Both the position numbers and the translations under genes were made by a program. Positions 25,978 to 34,551 of a stretch of DNA of 64,000 bases are shown piece after piece. The DNA lies in contig NZ_JAPEOZ010000001.1 of assembly GCF_026340655.1 (NCBI RefSeq), positions 8,370,001 to 8,434,000 of the forward strand, written 5' to 3'. Source of the DNA: Streptomyces sp. NBC_01275. Lineage in GTDB: Bacteria > Actinomycetota > Actinomycetes > Streptomycetales > Streptomycetaceae. The notes beneath the pieces are model-generated. The model was not told the DNA's origin, did no database searches, and was given only the letters and a program-made list of their open reading frames with translations. Position 1 is the stretch's first letter, and each line of letters opens with the position of its first letter.

Positions 25978-26646
25978 CTACCGACACCCCCGCTTCGGCC
26001 CCTCAAGGGCCTCGTCCTCAAGCTCCCCCAGAGGGGGACCCCCACGGGCTGGAACGCCAAGTCCCAGCTCCCGGGCCAGTGCCTCGTCGACCCACTCCTG
26101 CGCCCTCGCCCTGGACACCGTGCCCGCGTAGGACGTCAGTTGTACGGCGAGTCCGTCCAGGAGGGCCGTCAGGCGCAGGGCCGTGGCGGGCGGGTCCGGG
26201 CAGTGGAACTCGTCCGCGGCCACGCCCTCGGCGATCACCTCGGCGAGCGCCGCCTTCCACTCCCGGTCGAGGTCCCTGGCGACGTCCCGCAGCGCGGGCT
26301 CGCGCAGTGACACCGCCCAGCCCTCGATCCACAGGCGCCAGCCCTTGGCCTGGCCCGTGGGCGCGTACCAGCGCACCGCCGACCGCAGCCGGCGCAGCGC
26401 CGTCGTGCGGCGGCCGAGCAGCTTGCGCAGATGGGCCAGGTCGTCCTCGGCCGCGAACGCGAAGGCGGCGGCGACCAGCTTCTCCTTCGTCGAGAAGTGG
26501 TAGAGCACCAGCGCGTTGCTCACGCCGAGGGCCGCGGCCACGTCGGCGATCCTTACCGCCGCCACGCCCCGCGCCTCGATCTGCCCGATGGCGGCCCGCA
26601 GCAGCTCCTCGCGCCGCTCGGCCACACTCAACCGCACCCTTGCCAC
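25978..26646 (-). CDS. TetR-family regulator (BetI-like)
   Basis: 222 residues reading from 26646. N-terminal TetR helix-turn-helix: ERREELLRAAIGQIEARGVA, then VRIADVAAALGVSNALVLYH and FSTKEKL. The C-terminal domain pattern (WRLWIEGWAVSLREPALRDV, ALRLTALLDGLAVQL) is of the BetI type. It lies downstream of the amino-acid dehydrogenase gene on the same strand, 107 bp apart, so the two may form an operon. A TetR-like inverted repeat sits in front of the dehydrogenase gene. Ligand unknown. Confidence 0.87.
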   Translation of the reverse strand: MARVRLSVAERREELLRAAIGQIEARGVAAVRIADVAAALGVSNALVLYHFSTKEKLVAAAFAFAAEDDLAHLRKLLGRRTTALRRLRSAVRWYAPTGQAKGWRLWIEGWAVSLREPALRDVARDLDREWKAALAEVIAEGVAADEFHCPDPPATALRLTALLDGLAVQLTSYAGTVSRARAQEWVDEALARELGLGVPARGGPPLGELEDEALEGPKRGCR

Positions 26647-26753
26647 CAGGTCACCCTAGTCGGTGGTCGAACGCCCCGTCGGACCAGCCCGTCCCGTCGG
26701 TCCTGGCCCCATCCGCCCTGCTACCTGCCCTGCTGCCTGCCCGACGGCCTGTC

Positions 26754-27980
26754 CTACTGCCTGTCCGACTGCCTGTCCTGGCGGTATCTGCCGAACCGCT
26801 CCGCGATCACCGGCAGCCGCCCCGCGCCGATCGCGTGCGCGGCCGCCCGGGGTGTCGTGCCGTCCGCCTCCGCCCGGGCCAGCACCAGCTCCACCAGCGC
26901 GCGCATCGACCGGCGGGTGTACGCGAAGGCCTCGTCCGCGTCCGGGCCGACGTCGCCGAAGAGCGTCCACCACCACCAGGCGTTCGTCCCGGAGTTGACC
27001 ACCACGTCCGGCAGCACGCTCACCCCGCGCGCGTGCAGCGACGCCTCCGCCTCCGGCAGGACGGGCATGTTGGCCGCCTCGGCGATCCACCGGGCGCCGA
27101 TCCGTTCCTGCTCCTCGGGCCCGATGGCGTAGGACACGGCCGCCGGGATCAGCACCTCCGCCTCAGTGGACAGCCAGGCGTCGCCCGGCAGCTCCCGGTC
27201 GTCGGGGCGCAGGACGGCCCGGTCCACGGTGCCGTGGGCGTCCCGCGCGGCGAGCAGCGCCTCCACGTCGAGGCCCGCGGGGTTGACGATCGTGCCCTTG
27301 ACGTCGGCGACGGCCACGACCGTCAGGCCCGCGCGCGCGAGGAAGCGGGCCGTGGCCCCGCCCATGGTGCCCAGGCCCTGGAGGGCCACCCGCGTCCCGG
27401 CGTGCGGCACTCCGGCCCGGTCCAGGGCCGTCAGCACCGACTCGGCGACCCCGCAGCCGCCGACCAGCTCGTCCAGGCCGATGCCGTCCACCTCGACGGC
27501 GAAGGCGTCCGCGAGCCGCCCACGGGCCTGGGTCTCGTCGTCGAGCAGCGGATACACGGCCTGGACGGACGACACCAGCCCCGCCTCGGCGGCCGCCCGG
27601 TCCACCAGGTCCTGGGTCAGGCCCAGGTCCTCACCGGTGGTCCAACAGCTCTCCAGATACGGCCGCACCGCCCGCAGATACCGCACCAGCAGCCCGTACG
27701 CCTCCGGGTCCCGGGGATCGCAGTCGATGCCGCCCTTGGCGCCGCCCAGCGGGACGTAGCGCGCCTCGGGGTCGTAGTGCAGCGCCTCCTTGAGGCTCAT
27801 GCCGCGGGCGAGTCCGGTGACCTCGTCGAGGGTGCATCCCTCCCGCATCCGCAGGCCGCCGCTGCAGACGCCGCGCACGAGCCGGTCGACGACCAGGAAG
27901 CCCTGGCGGCCGGTCACGTCGTCGGTCCAGGTGAGGGACAGCAGAGGGGTGGCCATGGGGGTGGCCAGGGGGGTGGTCAT
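26754..27980 (-). CDS. Glu/Leu/Phe/Val dehydrogenase family enzyme
   Basis: 408 residues from ATG 27980, with GAGGAG upstream. Features: GGLRMREGCTLDEVTGLARG, the catalytic-lysine region VPLGGAKGGIDCDP, and the NAD-binding motif VALQGLGTMGG. The family deaminates an amino acid to its 2-oxo acid with NAD(P). The substrate is uncertain: it is shorter than typical glutamate dehydrogenase and longer than Streptomyces valine dehydrogenase. The N-terminus has a short MTTPLATPMATPL repeat and the C-terminus ends in a Gln/Arg-rich QDRQSDRQ tail from a repetitive DNA stretch. Probably controlled by the TetR gene downstream. Confidence 0.85.
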   Translation of the reverse strand: MTTPLATPMATPLLSLTWTDDVTGRQGFLVVDRLVRGVCSGGLRMREGCTLDEVTGLARGMSLKEALHYDPEARYVPLGGAKGGIDCDPRDPEAYGLLVRYLRAVRPYLESCWTTGEDLGLTQDLVDRAAAEAGLVSSVQAVYPLLDDETQARGRLADAFAVEVDGIGLDELVGGCGVAESVLTALDRAGVPHAGTRVALQGLGTMGGATARFLARAGLTVVAVADVKGTIVNPAGLDVEALLAARDAHGTVDRAVLRPDDRELPGDAWLSTEAEVLIPAAVSYAIGPEEQERIGARWIAEAANMPVLPEAEASLHARGVSVLPDVVVNSGTNAWWWWTLFGDVGPDADEAFAYTRRSMRALVELVLARAEADGTTPRAAAHAIGAGRLPVIAERFGRYRQDRQSDRQ

Positions 27981-28003
27981 GCGGACTCCTCGACCGGAAC
28001 CAT

Positions 28004-28023
28004 TACTGAACAGTGGGTCAGTA
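28004..28023. promoter_or_regulatory. Inverted repeat, probable TetR operator
   Basis: TACTGA (28004-28009) and TCAGTA (28018-28023) form a perfect 6-bp inverted repeat with 8 bp between, 24 bp upstream of the dehydrogenase start (27980, minus strand) and 120 bp before the MBL gene. Size and symmetry fit a TetR-family operator; the TetR gene at 25978-26646 is the natural candidate. Confidence 0.55.
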
Positions 28024-28143
28024 TCTGGAGCCGTGAGCCGCCGTGTCAACGCGACGCCGGCGGCCCCGGGGACAGGGGCGACCCCGTGTTGTCGGAGGGG
28101 GCGACCATAATGGAATGCCTCAGCGAATCCACCTGGAGGTACA

Positions 28144-29373
28144 GTGGCCGGTTTCCGTTCCCTGCGCTCCGGGCTCCGCGCCTTGCAGCCCGAGGCCTTC
28201 GGCGCGGACCCGAGCGGTGAGCGCATGGCGCGCATCCGCAGATCGCCCCACTTCAAGGACGGCGTCTTCCAGAACCCCGGCGGTACGGCGCGGACCCGCC
28301 CCTCGGGTTCGACGCTCGACTTCGCCAAGGTCTTCTTCGACAAGGACCAACGGCCCCGCCGCGCCCCCACGGGCACGGTCCCGGTGCACGCCACCACCCT
28401 CGCCGACCTCGCCAAGCCGCCGGCCACGGGGCTGCGCCTGACCTGGATGGGCCACTCCAGCGTGCTGGCGGAGATCGACGGACACCGGGTGCTGTTCGAC
28501 CCGGTCTGGGGCGAGCGCTGCTCCCCGTTCTCCTTCGCGGGCCCCAAGCGGCTGCACCCGGCCCCGCTGCCGCTGACCGCGCTGGGTCCGGTCGACGTCG
28601 TGGTCATCTCGCACGACCACTACGACCACCTGGACCTCCCCACCATCAAGGCGCTGGCCGGCACGGACACCCTGTTCGCGGTGCCGCTCGGCGTCGGCGC
28701 CCACCTCGAGCACTGGGGCGTGTCCGCCGACCGGCTGCGCGAGCTGGACTGGCACGAGGCGACGAAGGTCGGCGGACTCACCCTGACCGCCACTCCGGCC
28801 CGCCACTTCTGCGGCCGGGGCCTGCGCAACACACAGCACACCCTGTGGGCCTCCTGGGTCGTCGCCGGGGAGGAGCACCGGATCTACCACAGCGGCGACA
28901 CCGGCTACTTCGACGGCTTCCAGGACATCGGCGCCGCGCACGGCCCGTTCGACGCGACGATGATCCAGATCGGCGCGTACTCCGACTTCTGGCCCGACAT
29001 CCATATGACGCCCGAGGAGGGCGTGCGCGCCCACCTCGACCTCCAGAGCGGTCCGGGCGGAGTGCTGCTGCCGATCCACTGGGGCACCTTCAACCTCGCC
29101 ACGCACGCGTGGAGCGACCCGGGCGAGGGCACGCTGGCCGCGGCGGAGGCGGTCGGGGCGCGCGTCGCCCTGCCCCGTCCCGGCGAGCCCTTCGAGCCCG
29201 TCGCCGAGACCGTCCCGTCCGAGCCGTGGTGGCGTGGCGTCGCCCTCGCCCCGGCGGGCGGCTGGCGGCCCCTGGACGAGACGGCGGCCAAGGCCAAGGC
29301 TGATACCGAGAGTGACATTCCGCAAGGTGCCGCCGAGGGCGGCGAAGCGCCGGAGGCGGTGCCGGCGGGCTGA
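28144..29373 (+). CDS. MBL-fold metallohydrolase (NAPE-PLD/UlaG-like)
   Basis: 409 residues from GTG 28144 (GGAGGT upstream). Metal motif HDHYDHLD, preceded by LTWMGHSSVLAEIDGHRVLFDPVWGERCSP and followed by PARHFCGRG, YHSGDTGYFDGF and LPIHWGTFNLATH, the pattern of the N-acyl-phosphatidylethanolamine phospholipase D-like branch. It is likely to hydrolyse a phosphodiester or lactone; substrate unknown. Residues 1-80 form a family-typical N-terminal extension, and the last 40 are low-complexity Ala/Glu-rich. A strong terminator follows. Confidence 0.88.
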   Translation: MAGFRSLRSGLRALQPEAFGADPSGERMARIRRSPHFKDGVFQNPGGTARTRPSGSTLDFAKVFFDKDQRPRRAPTGTVPVHATTLADLAKPPATGLRLTWMGHSSVLAEIDGHRVLFDPVWGERCSPFSFAGPKRLHPAPLPLTALGPVDVVVISHDHYDHLDLPTIKALAGTDTLFAVPLGVGAHLEHWGVSADRLRELDWHEATKVGGLTLTATPARHFCGRGLRNTQHTLWASWVVAGEEHRIYHSGDTGYFDGFQDIGAAHGPFDATMIQIGAYSDFWPDIHMTPEEGVRAHLDLQSGPGGVLLPIHWGTFNLATHAWSDPGEGTLAAAEAVGARVALPRPGEPFEPVAETVPSEPWWRGVALAPAGGWRPLDETAAKAKADTESDIPQGAAEGGEAPEAVPAG

Positions 29374-29394
29374 TCCACGGCGTTCACACGAGCG

Positions 29395-29443
29395 ACGGCG
29401 AGGGTCGGGGAGCGGAGAGCTCCCCGACCCTCGCCGTTTGTTT
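29395..29443 (+). terminator. Strong 19-bp hairpin terminator after the MBL gene
   Basis: Arms 29395-29413 (ACGGCGAGGGTCGGGGAGC) and 29419-29437 are perfectly complementary with a GGAGA loop, followed by a T-rich TTGTTTT. It is the best intrinsic terminator in the window. Confidence 0.92.
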
Positions 29444-29748
29444 TCGACCGGCTCTGACCAGCCCTGATCGACTTCTTTCCTCGTTGTGTCCCCGACCTCG
29501 CGGGTTAATCGGTCTGTCGTGCGAAGCCTCATACCAGAGCGGGACGCTCGCTGGGGGACTTTGTCAACTGCCCACCGCACATGATGGGTTGGCGACTACT
29601 GTGAGTGTCCGTCGGGCGACGTGGGGCCGAATTCTTCGGCTCCCTCGACCGACACCGCCAGTCGCACGCCCGAGTCGCGCACCCCGCGCGAGCAACCAGG
29701 CCCGACGGACCAGTACGACGGACCAGACGGACCAGTACGAGGACACCG
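29444..29748 (+). other. Leader region of the conservon, with direct repeats
   Basis: No gene is supported here. An in-frame extension of cvnA back to GTG 29605 exists, but its sequence is low-complexity and lacks a ribosome-binding site. The stretch 29704-29741 has direct repeats of GACGGACCAGTACGA (two copies plus a partial GACGGACCAG). The cvn promoter should lie in 29444-29600; no clear hexamer pair was identified. Confidence 0.4.
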
Positions 29749-32283
29749 ATGTCTCACCTCCGCGCACCGGCCGCACGCGCAGACCGCCGTGAGGGCGGAC
29801 GGCACGGACGGCCTGTCGCCCGCACCGCCCCCGCGCAGGCCGAGACGCACATACGGTCTCAACTGCTGCGGCTCGCCGTGCTCCCGCCGACCGCGGTGGC
29901 CCTCAGCGCCTGTGCGGCCGTCCTGTTCACCGTGCGCTCCACCGGCGCGCGTCCCGGTCCGACCCTGTGGGCCGTGCTGGCCGGCGCGGTCGCGGTGACC
30001 GGCGTGGGCATCGTCGTCGCCGCGGTGGCCGCCGACCGCGCCGCCCGCTCCGTCAGCGACCGGCTCGCCGCGCTGCGTCGGGGAAGCGCCCGCGGCGAGG
30101 CCGACCTGCGCACCCTCCTCGAGGCGCTGCGCCGCGGCGAGGTCCCGCAGCAGCGCAGGTCGCGCGGCGCTCCGCCCGGCGACGCCGACGACTTCGAGCT
30201 GCTCGCCGCCGATCTGGCCCGCGCCCATGAAGGGGCCGCCGCCGTCGTCGTGCAGGCCGCGCAGCTGTCCAGCCAGGCCGGCAGCGAACAGAAGCTGGAG
30301 GTCTTCGTCAACCTCGCGCGGCGGCTTCAGTCCCTGGTGCACCGCGAGATCTCGATCCTCGACGAGCTGGAGAACGAGATCGAGGATCCCGACCTGCTCA
30401 AGGGCCTCTTCCACGTCGACCACCTCGCCACCCGCATCCGCCGGCACGCCGAGAACCTCGCCGTCCTCGGCGGGGCCGTGTCCCGTCGGCAGTGGAGCAA
30501 CCCCGTCTCCATGACCGAGGTGCTGCGCTCCGCCATCGCCGAGGTCGAGCAGTACTCCCGGGTCAAGCTGGTGCCCCCGATCGACGGCGACCTGCGCGGG
30601 CACGCCGTCGCCGACGTCATCCATCTGCTCGCCGAACTCGTCGAGAACGCCACGGTGTTCTCCGCCCCGCACACCCAGGTGCTGCTGCGCGCCAACCTCG
30701 TCACCTCCGGGCTCGCCGTCGAGGTCGAGGACCGCGGCCTCGGCATGCCCGTCGAGGAGCAGAGCCGGATGAACGCCCTGCTCGCCGACCCCGACCAGGT
30801 CAACGTCGGCCGCCTCCTCGCCGACGGCCGCATCGGCCTGTTCGTCGTCTCCCAACTGGCCCGCCGCCACGGCATCCGGGTCCGTCTGCAGAGCAACATC
30901 TACGGCGGCGTCCAGGCCGTACTCGTCGTCCCGCAGGCCCTCCTGGGATCGGCGCGGGCCCTCCCCGAGGCCGTACCGCAGAACCAGGCCGCCCTGGGCA
31001 CGGCCCTGCCGCCCCTGCCCGCCCCCGCGCCCCCCACGGCCCCGCCCCCCGCGCCGCAGAACCCGACCGGCGCGCAACGGTCGCCCCGGCCGCCCCGTCC
31101 CCGGACCGAGCCGACCCGCCCCAGGCGACAGCCGATGACGACGACCGACGTCGGCAGGACCCCCGGCCCGACACCGGCGCCCGCACCCACATCCGCACCC
31201 ACATCCGCGTCTGTTCCCGCACCCACATCCGCGTCTGTGCCCGCGCCCGCAGCCACATTTGTGCAGCGCACCGCCGGCGCAGGCCGACCGCCGCTCCCTC
31301 CGCAGGCGCAGCAGGCGCAGACCACCACGGGCCGGTTCCCGGCGCAGGACACGCCCGCCGCAGGCATCCCGCAGGCCCCCTCGCACACGCGCAACGCCCC
31401 CGAGGCCGATTCGTCGGCCCGTTCCCCGCAGCTCCAGGCCGCCCGCGAGCCGGGGCGGTACGACGCCCGGCAGCGGCCGGACGCACCGGGGGCGGACGAG
31501 CGGGGACCGGCCCCGCTGCCCGTTCGCGGGGCCCGTGAGGAGCGGCCCAACCCGGCCGAGGCCGTGCCGGGCATCCGGCAGGCCGACCGGCCCCTCGTCG
31601 AGGAGCACGCGGGCCGCGCGCCCCTCCCGCGCGCGGGAGCCGTACGCGGCACCATGGGCAAGCCCCAACTGCCCCGCCGGCGCGCCCAGGAGCACATCGC
31701 ACCCCAGCTGCGCGGCGGCCCCGCCCCACGCCAGGACGGCGAGGAGACCGCCGGCCACGACCCCGGTCTGATGGCGGCCTTCCAGCGGGGCATCGGCCTC
31801 GCCGAGGCGCAGCAGAGCCTGGAGGCGGACGTCCTGAACGAGACGTCGTACCCGACGCCGGACCACTCGGGTCTTCCGGACTCCTCGGGCCCTGCGGAGC
31901 CCGCCCTCGGTTCCGCACCCGATCCCCTGTCGGACCCTTTGTCCGACCCCCTGCCCGCCTCGCTGGACCAGACGTCGTACCGGGAGCCGGGCGTCCCGGG
32001 GACGACCGCCCGCGCCCTGCCGGACCTCCATGACTCGGGCGCGTACCCGGTGTTCGCCTCCCCGGACAGGAGCGCCCACCCGTACCCGGCGCCGGAGCCC
32101 CTGCCCCTCCTCCCGCACCCCGCTCCCGCCGCCGACGAACCCCCGCACGGCGACGCGCCGGCCGGAGCTTCGGAGGCGGCGCCCATATCCGAGGCGTGGC
32201 CCGCGCACGCGTCCGCCCCGGCGCACGCGTTCGGCCCCGACCCCCTCACCGCCCGCGACGACGGGAGCGCGTCAGCCGGATGA
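29749..32283 (+). CDS. cvnA: CvnA-type sensor histidine-kinase-like protein of a conservon
   Basis: 844 residues from ATG 29749, with GAGG 6 nt upstream. Two membrane spans (about 40-62 and 74-95), a helical region containing HREISILDELENEIEDPDLL, and a HATPase_c domain with N-box LLAELVENATVFS and G1-like VEDRGLGMP. The last 400 residues are a Pro/Ala-rich disordered tail with short repeats (TSASVPAP). CvnA heads the Streptomyces conservons (CvnA-D), which assemble a membrane complex with a small GTPase, loosely comparable to a receptor and G protein. Which of the several conservons this is cannot be told. The stop is followed by cvnB with possible ATGA overlap at 32280. Confidence 0.9.
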   Translation: MSHLRAPAARADRREGGRHGRPVARTAPAQAETHIRSQLLRLAVLPPTAVALSACAAVLFTVRSTGARPGPTLWAVLAGAVAVTGVGIVVAAVAADRAARSVSDRLAALRRGSARGEADLRTLLEALRRGEVPQQRRSRGAPPGDADDFELLAADLARAHEGAAAVVVQAAQLSSQAGSEQKLEVFVNLARRLQSLVHREISILDELENEIEDPDLLKGLFHVDHLATRIRRHAENLAVLGGAVSRRQWSNPVSMTEVLRSAIAEVEQYSRVKLVPPIDGDLRGHAVADVIHLLAELVENATVFSAPHTQVLLRANLVTSGLAVEVEDRGLGMPVEEQSRMNALLADPDQVNVGRLLADGRIGLFVVSQLARRHGIRVRLQSNIYGGVQAVLVVPQALLGSARALPEAVPQNQAALGTALPPLPAPAPPTAPPPAPQNPTGAQRSPRPPRPRTEPTRPRRQPMTTTDVGRTPGPTPAPAPTSAPTSASVPAPTSASVPAPAATFVQRTAGAGRPPLPPQAQQAQTTTGRFPAQDTPAAGIPQAPSHTRNAPEADSSARSPQLQAAREPGRYDARQRPDAPGADERGPAPLPVRGAREERPNPAEAVPGIRQADRPLVEEHAGRAPLPRAGAVRGTMGKPQLPRRRAQEHIAPQLRGGPAPRQDGEETAGHDPGLMAAFQRGIGLAEAQQSLEADVLNETSYPTPDHSGLPDSSGPAEPALGSAPDPLSDPLSDPLPASLDQTSYREPGVPGTTARALPDLHDSGAYPVFASPDRSAHPYPAPEPLPLLPHPAPAADEPPHGDAPAGASEAAPISEAWPAHASAPAHAFGPDPLTARDDGSASAG

Positions 32284-32375
32284 GCACGCTCATGAGGAAC
32301 GCCGCCCCCGCCCCCACCCGCGCCCCCACCCACAGCGCTCCCGCAGACCTTCGTACCCCAAGGAGTCGATCCACC

Positions 32376-32810
32376 ATGGCGAGCGATGCGCCGACCGGCC
32401 AGGTATCCGATCTCGACTGGCTGATGAGCGGCCTCGTGCAGCGCGTACCGCACACCACGAGCGCGGTGCTGCTCTCCTGCGACGGACTCGTGAAGTCCGT
32501 CCACGGCCTCGACGCCGACAGCGCCGACCACATGGCCGCCCTGGCCTCCGGCCTGTACTCCCTCGGCCGCAGCGCCGGCGTCCGCTTCGGGGACGGCGGG
32601 GACGTACGGCAGGTCGTCGTCGAACTCGACTCGACCCTGCTGTTCGTCACCACCGCCGGCTCCGGCACGTGTCTCGCGGTGCTCGCCGGCCGGGAGGCCG
32701 ACGCCGCCGTGCTCGGCTACGAGATGTCGATGCTCGTCAAGAGCGTCCGCCCGTATCTGATGACCGCGCCCCGGCAGCACGCCGTCGAACCGTCGGTGAT
32801 GGGGCCTTGA
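32376..32810 (+). CDS. cvnB: CvnB-type roadblock/LC7 protein
   Basis: 144 residues from ATG 32376 (AAGGAG 10 nt upstream): MASDAPTGQVSDLDWLMSGL, then AVLLSCDGLVKSVHGLD and LLFVTTAGSGTCLAVLAG, the alternating strand/helix pattern of roadblock/LC7 proteins, which act as GTPase partners. An in-frame ATG at 32280 overlapping the cvnA stop (ATGA) would add 32 Pro/Ala/Arg-rich residues; I prefer 32376 because of the ribosome-binding site and normal family length, but translation from 32280 by coupling is possible. Confidence 0.9.
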   Translation: MASDAPTGQVSDLDWLMSGLVQRVPHTTSAVLLSCDGLVKSVHGLDADSADHMAALASGLYSLGRSAGVRFGDGGDVRQVVVELDSTLLFVTTAGSGTCLAVLAGREADAAVLGYEMSMLVKSVRPYLMTAPRQHAVEPSVMGP

Positions 32811-32812
32811 GC

Positions 32813-33184
32813 GTGGCGGCGGCCGGCGACGGGCCCTGGCTCGACGACGCGGCCGGACGGCTGGTGCGCCCGTTCACCGTCAGCAACGGCCGGACCAGGC
32901 CCAGCGTCGCCCTCGATCTGATGTCACAGGTGATGGCCACCGGGGCGACCCCCCTCGGCTATCTCGGTCCCGAGCACGCGCAGGCCCTGGACCTGTGCCG
33001 CTCTCCCGTCCCGGTCGCCGAGGTCGCCGCCCATCTGAAACTGCCGGCGGCGGTCACCAAGGTGCTGCTGTCCGACCTAGTCGACTGCGGGGCCCTGACC
33101 ACCAAGCCCCCCGAGTTCCACCACAACCCCACCGACCGGGCCCTACTGGAGGCAGTGCTCGATGGACTACGACGACAGCTCTGA
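32813..33184 (+). CDS. cvnC: CvnC-type DUF742 protein
   Basis: 123 residues from GTG 32813, two bases after the cvnB stop (ATGGGG upstream); TTG 32807, overlapping that stop, is an alternative. The sequence has the DUF742 pattern LVRPFTVSNGRTRP, PLGYLGPEHAQALDLCRSPV, then VAEVAAHLKLPAAVTKVLLS (winged-helix-like) and a final HHNPTDRALLEAVLDGLR. It is the third component of the conservon complex. Its last 23 bases overlap cvnD. Confidence 0.92.
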   Translation: MAAAGDGPWLDDAAGRLVRPFTVSNGRTRPSVALDLMSQVMATGATPLGYLGPEHAQALDLCRSPVPVAEVAAHLKLPAAVTKVLLSDLVDCGALTTKPPEFHHNPTDRALLEAVLDGLRRQL

Positions 33185-33863
33185 GTACGGCGAGTACAGC
33201 GAGTACAGCGAGTACGGCGAGCGCACGGACTACGGCGAGAGCGAGGACCGCGGTGAGAGCGAGGAGTACGACGAGGGACCCGACCCCTTCCCCACCGCGC
33301 TGAAGATCCTGGTCGCGGGCGGCTTCGGGGTCGGCAAGACCACCTTCGTCGGCGCCGTCAGCGAGATCGCGCCGCTCAGCACGGAGGAGCTGCTCACCAC
33401 GGTCGGCGCCGCCACCGACAACCTCGACGGCATCGAGAACAAGGTCGAGACGACCGTCGCCATGGACTTCGGCCGCATCACCCTCGATCAGGATCACGTG
33501 CTCTACCTGTTCGGCACGCCTGGGCAGGAGCGGTTCTGGTTCATGTGGGACGAGCTGTCCGAGGGCGCCCTCGGCGCGGTCATCCTCGCCGACACCCGCC
33601 GCCTGGAGGAGTGCTTCGCGGCGGTCGACTTCTTCGAGGAACGCGGCCTCGGCTTCATCGTCGCCGTCAACGAGTTCGACGGAGCCCACCGCTACGACCC
33701 CGAGGAGATCCGCGCCGCCATCGACCTGGACCCGGACGTCCCCGTGGTGCGCTGCGACGCCCGGATCTCCGCGTCCGGCGTTCAGACCCTGCTCACCCTC
33801 GTCCGGCATCTCATCGCCCACGCACCGGCAGCACCCCAGCCGAGCCGCGGCGCCCACATGTGA
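33162..33863 (+). CDS. cvnD: CvnD-type small GTPase with acidic Tyr-rich N-terminal extension
   Basis: 233 residues from ATG 33162. P-loop GGFGVGKTT (53-61), G3-like LFGTPGQERFWFMWDE, and NEFD in place of the usual NKxD specificity motif, as in MglA/CvnD proteins. It is the GTP-binding switch of the conservon. The first 42 residues are an unusual acidic, tyrosine-rich repeat (units like SEYGEYSEYSEYGE and DYGESEDRGESEEYDEG) encoded by short DNA repeats; typical CvnD proteins have a short N-terminus. The start overlaps cvnC by 23 bp, which argues that the extension is translated, although a start codon further in cannot be excluded. Confidence 0.92.
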   Translation: MDYDDSSEYGEYSEYSEYGERTDYGESEDRGESEEYDEGPDPFPTALKILVAGGFGVGKTTFVGAVSEIAPLSTEELLTTVGAATDNLDGIENKVETTVAMDFGRITLDQDHVLYLFGTPGQERFWFMWDELSEGALGAVILADTRRLEECFAAVDFFEERGLGFIVAVNEFDGAHRYDPEEIRAAIDLDPDVPVVRCDARISASGVQTLLTLVRHLIAHAPAAPQPSRGAHM

Positions 33864-33924
33864 TTCCCGCACACCACGCACCGGAGCCGCGTATGACGTA
33901 CGTCCCCAGCGACGGAGACCGGCC

Positions 33925-34497
33925 ATGACCTACGACCCGCCGCGCCCGGCCGGTCGTCTGCTGCTCACCCCGGAGGACAGGGAAGCCCCCGCCCGCACCC
34001 TGAGGCTGCGCCGACTCGGCCTCGGGGAACAGCAGGAGCCCGCCCTCGACGCCTTCGCAGGCCGCCTCGCCGAGGTGACCGGGGCGCCGTACGCCATGGT
34101 CAACTTCCTCGACGAGGAACGGCAGTTCTTCGCCGGACTGCACACCCCGCGGGGCGGGCCACCCGCCCGGGGCGGCAAGCCCGAGGTGGGGCGCCGACTG
34201 CCCCGGGACTACGGCTACTGCCCGCACGTCGTCGTGCGGCGCAAGGCGCTGGTCCTGGAGGACGTGGGCGACTACCCGCGCTTCGCGGGCAACCCGATGG
34301 TCGACGAGTACGGCGTCCGCTCCTACCTGGGCGCCCCGCTCATCGACACCACCGGCATGGTCCTGGGCACGGTGTGCGTCGCCGACCTCGCCCCCCGGCC
34401 CTGGGGGAAGGCGGGCCTGGAGACCATCAAGGCGACGGCGGCGGATCTCGTGGCCCGTATCGAGCGACGGGAGGCCGACGGGCTCCCGCTGCTCTGA
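33925..34497 (+). CDS. GAF-domain protein associated with the conservon
   Basis: 190 residues from ATG 33925 (GGAGACC upstream). GAF-like core: FAGRLAEVTGAPYAMVNFLD, EERQFFAG, RDYGYCPHVVVRRKALVLED and GVRSYLGAPLIDTTGMVLGT followed by VCVAD. The Cys-Pro-His (YCPH) is in the position typical of conservon-linked GAF proteins, which may bind a small ligand or haem. It lies 61 bp after cvnD. An 11-codon frame (33893-33928, MTYVPSDGDRP) ends in ATGA overlap with its start and may couple it to upstream translation. Confidence 0.88.
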   Translation: MTYDPPRPAGRLLLTPEDREAPARTLRLRRLGLGEQQEPALDAFAGRLAEVTGAPYAMVNFLDEERQFFAGLHTPRGGPPARGGKPEVGRRLPRDYGYCPHVVVRRKALVLEDVGDYPRFAGNPMVDEYGVRSYLGAPLIDTTGMVLGTVCVADLAPRPWGKAGLETIKATAADLVARIERREADGLPLL

Positions 34498-34514
34498 CGG
34501 GGGACGGCCGTCTT

Positions 34515-34531
34515 CTAGCCGACCGGTCTAG
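34515..34531. promoter_or_regulatory. Probable TetR operator CTAGCCGACCGGTCTAG
   Basis: CTAGCCGACCGGTCTAG has a GACCGGTC palindromic core and near-symmetric flanks. It sits 21 bp before the TetR gene start and overlaps the -35 region of its likely promoter (-10 TACACT at 34540-34545). The same 19-bp stretch recurs on the opposite strand at 37553-37571 with 17 of 19 bases identical. Confidence 0.75.
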
Positions 34532-34551
34532 TACTTACGTACACTGGTCGC

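Noticed and set aside
29605..29748. N-terminal extension of cvnA from GTG 29605
   Set aside because: Low-complexity repetitive sequence with no ribosome-binding site; ATG 29749 has GAGG at good spacing.
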